This document shows, piece after piece, positions 62,425 through 64,000 of a stretch of DNA of 64,000 bases. The translations under genes were made by a program, and so were the position numbers. Under the pieces are notes generated by a model that was not told the DNA's origin, did not search any database, and saw only the letters and a list, made by a program, of their open reading frames with translations. This DNA comes from Rebecca billardiae RCC1528 (Eukaryota > Haptophyta), in NCBI GenBank assembly GCA_965240325.2, contig OZ251244.1:806001-870000 (forward strand). The letters are read 5' to 3'. Each line of letters opens with the position of its first letter. Position 1 is the first letter of the stretch.

Positions 62425-64000
<1,576 letters not shown>

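Overview
This window is nuclear DNA from a very GC-rich eukaryote. Most genes are split by introns of about 100-370 bp whose own sequence is even richer in GC, with donors mostly of the GTGCG type and acceptors of the GCAG type. Coding phase stays intact across nearly every junction I reconstructed. The gene content points to a flagellated, photosynthetic protist: a tubulin tyrosine ligase-like enzyme, a PG-rich axonemal repeat protein, an organellar RAP-domain protein, a carrier with an N-terminal signal peptide and an MLO-like protein. Gene style and GC content suggest a haptophyte; a pelagophyte is the main alternative. This is inference, because no rRNA or organelle marker is present.

Left part (1-25 kb): a partial F-box gene (-) lies divergent to the PP2A scaffold subunit A gene (+). 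A 2.8 kb gene-poor stretch with old repeats follows. Then come an ARM-BTB gene bracketed by 47-bp inverted repeats, a PAF-acetylhydrolase-like lipase, a TRIC-type channel (-), a PH-domain Ser/Thr kinase, a dually acylated acidic protein, a CREST-like membrane protein, and a repeat/RAP-domain organellar protein whose start lies 26 bp from a 613-bp MITE-like element.

Middle (25-45 kb): three tandem secreted FKBP paralogues (-), each ending in a different KDEL-like tail, with a 1.54 kb palindrome between the first and second. These are followed by an MLO-like protein (-), a disordered Ser/Ala-rich protein (-), a sulfotransferase (-) and a 2006-aa receptor-like protein (+). That receptor joins leucine-rich repeats, an IPT/cysteine-rich stalk, a multipass membrane region and a cytosolic TIR domain.

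Right part (45-64 kb): a DNA transposon of about 6.25 kb, bounded by 34-bp terminal inverted repeats (33/34 identical), carries a 285-aa ORF and a very large transposase-like ORF. A frame-broken gene remnant and an AT-rich dispersed repeat follow. Next are a SAM-carrier-like member of the mitochondrial carrier family (-) with telomeric repeats in an intron, a PG-rich flagellar protein (+), a single gene encoding two complete mitochondrial carriers fused head to tail (+), and a TTLL1/TTLL9-like enzyme that runs off the right edge.

The strongest candidates for new biology are the LRR-multipass-TIR receptor, the six-repeat double carrier and the large transposon. All function calls come from reading motifs by eye; no database search was run.
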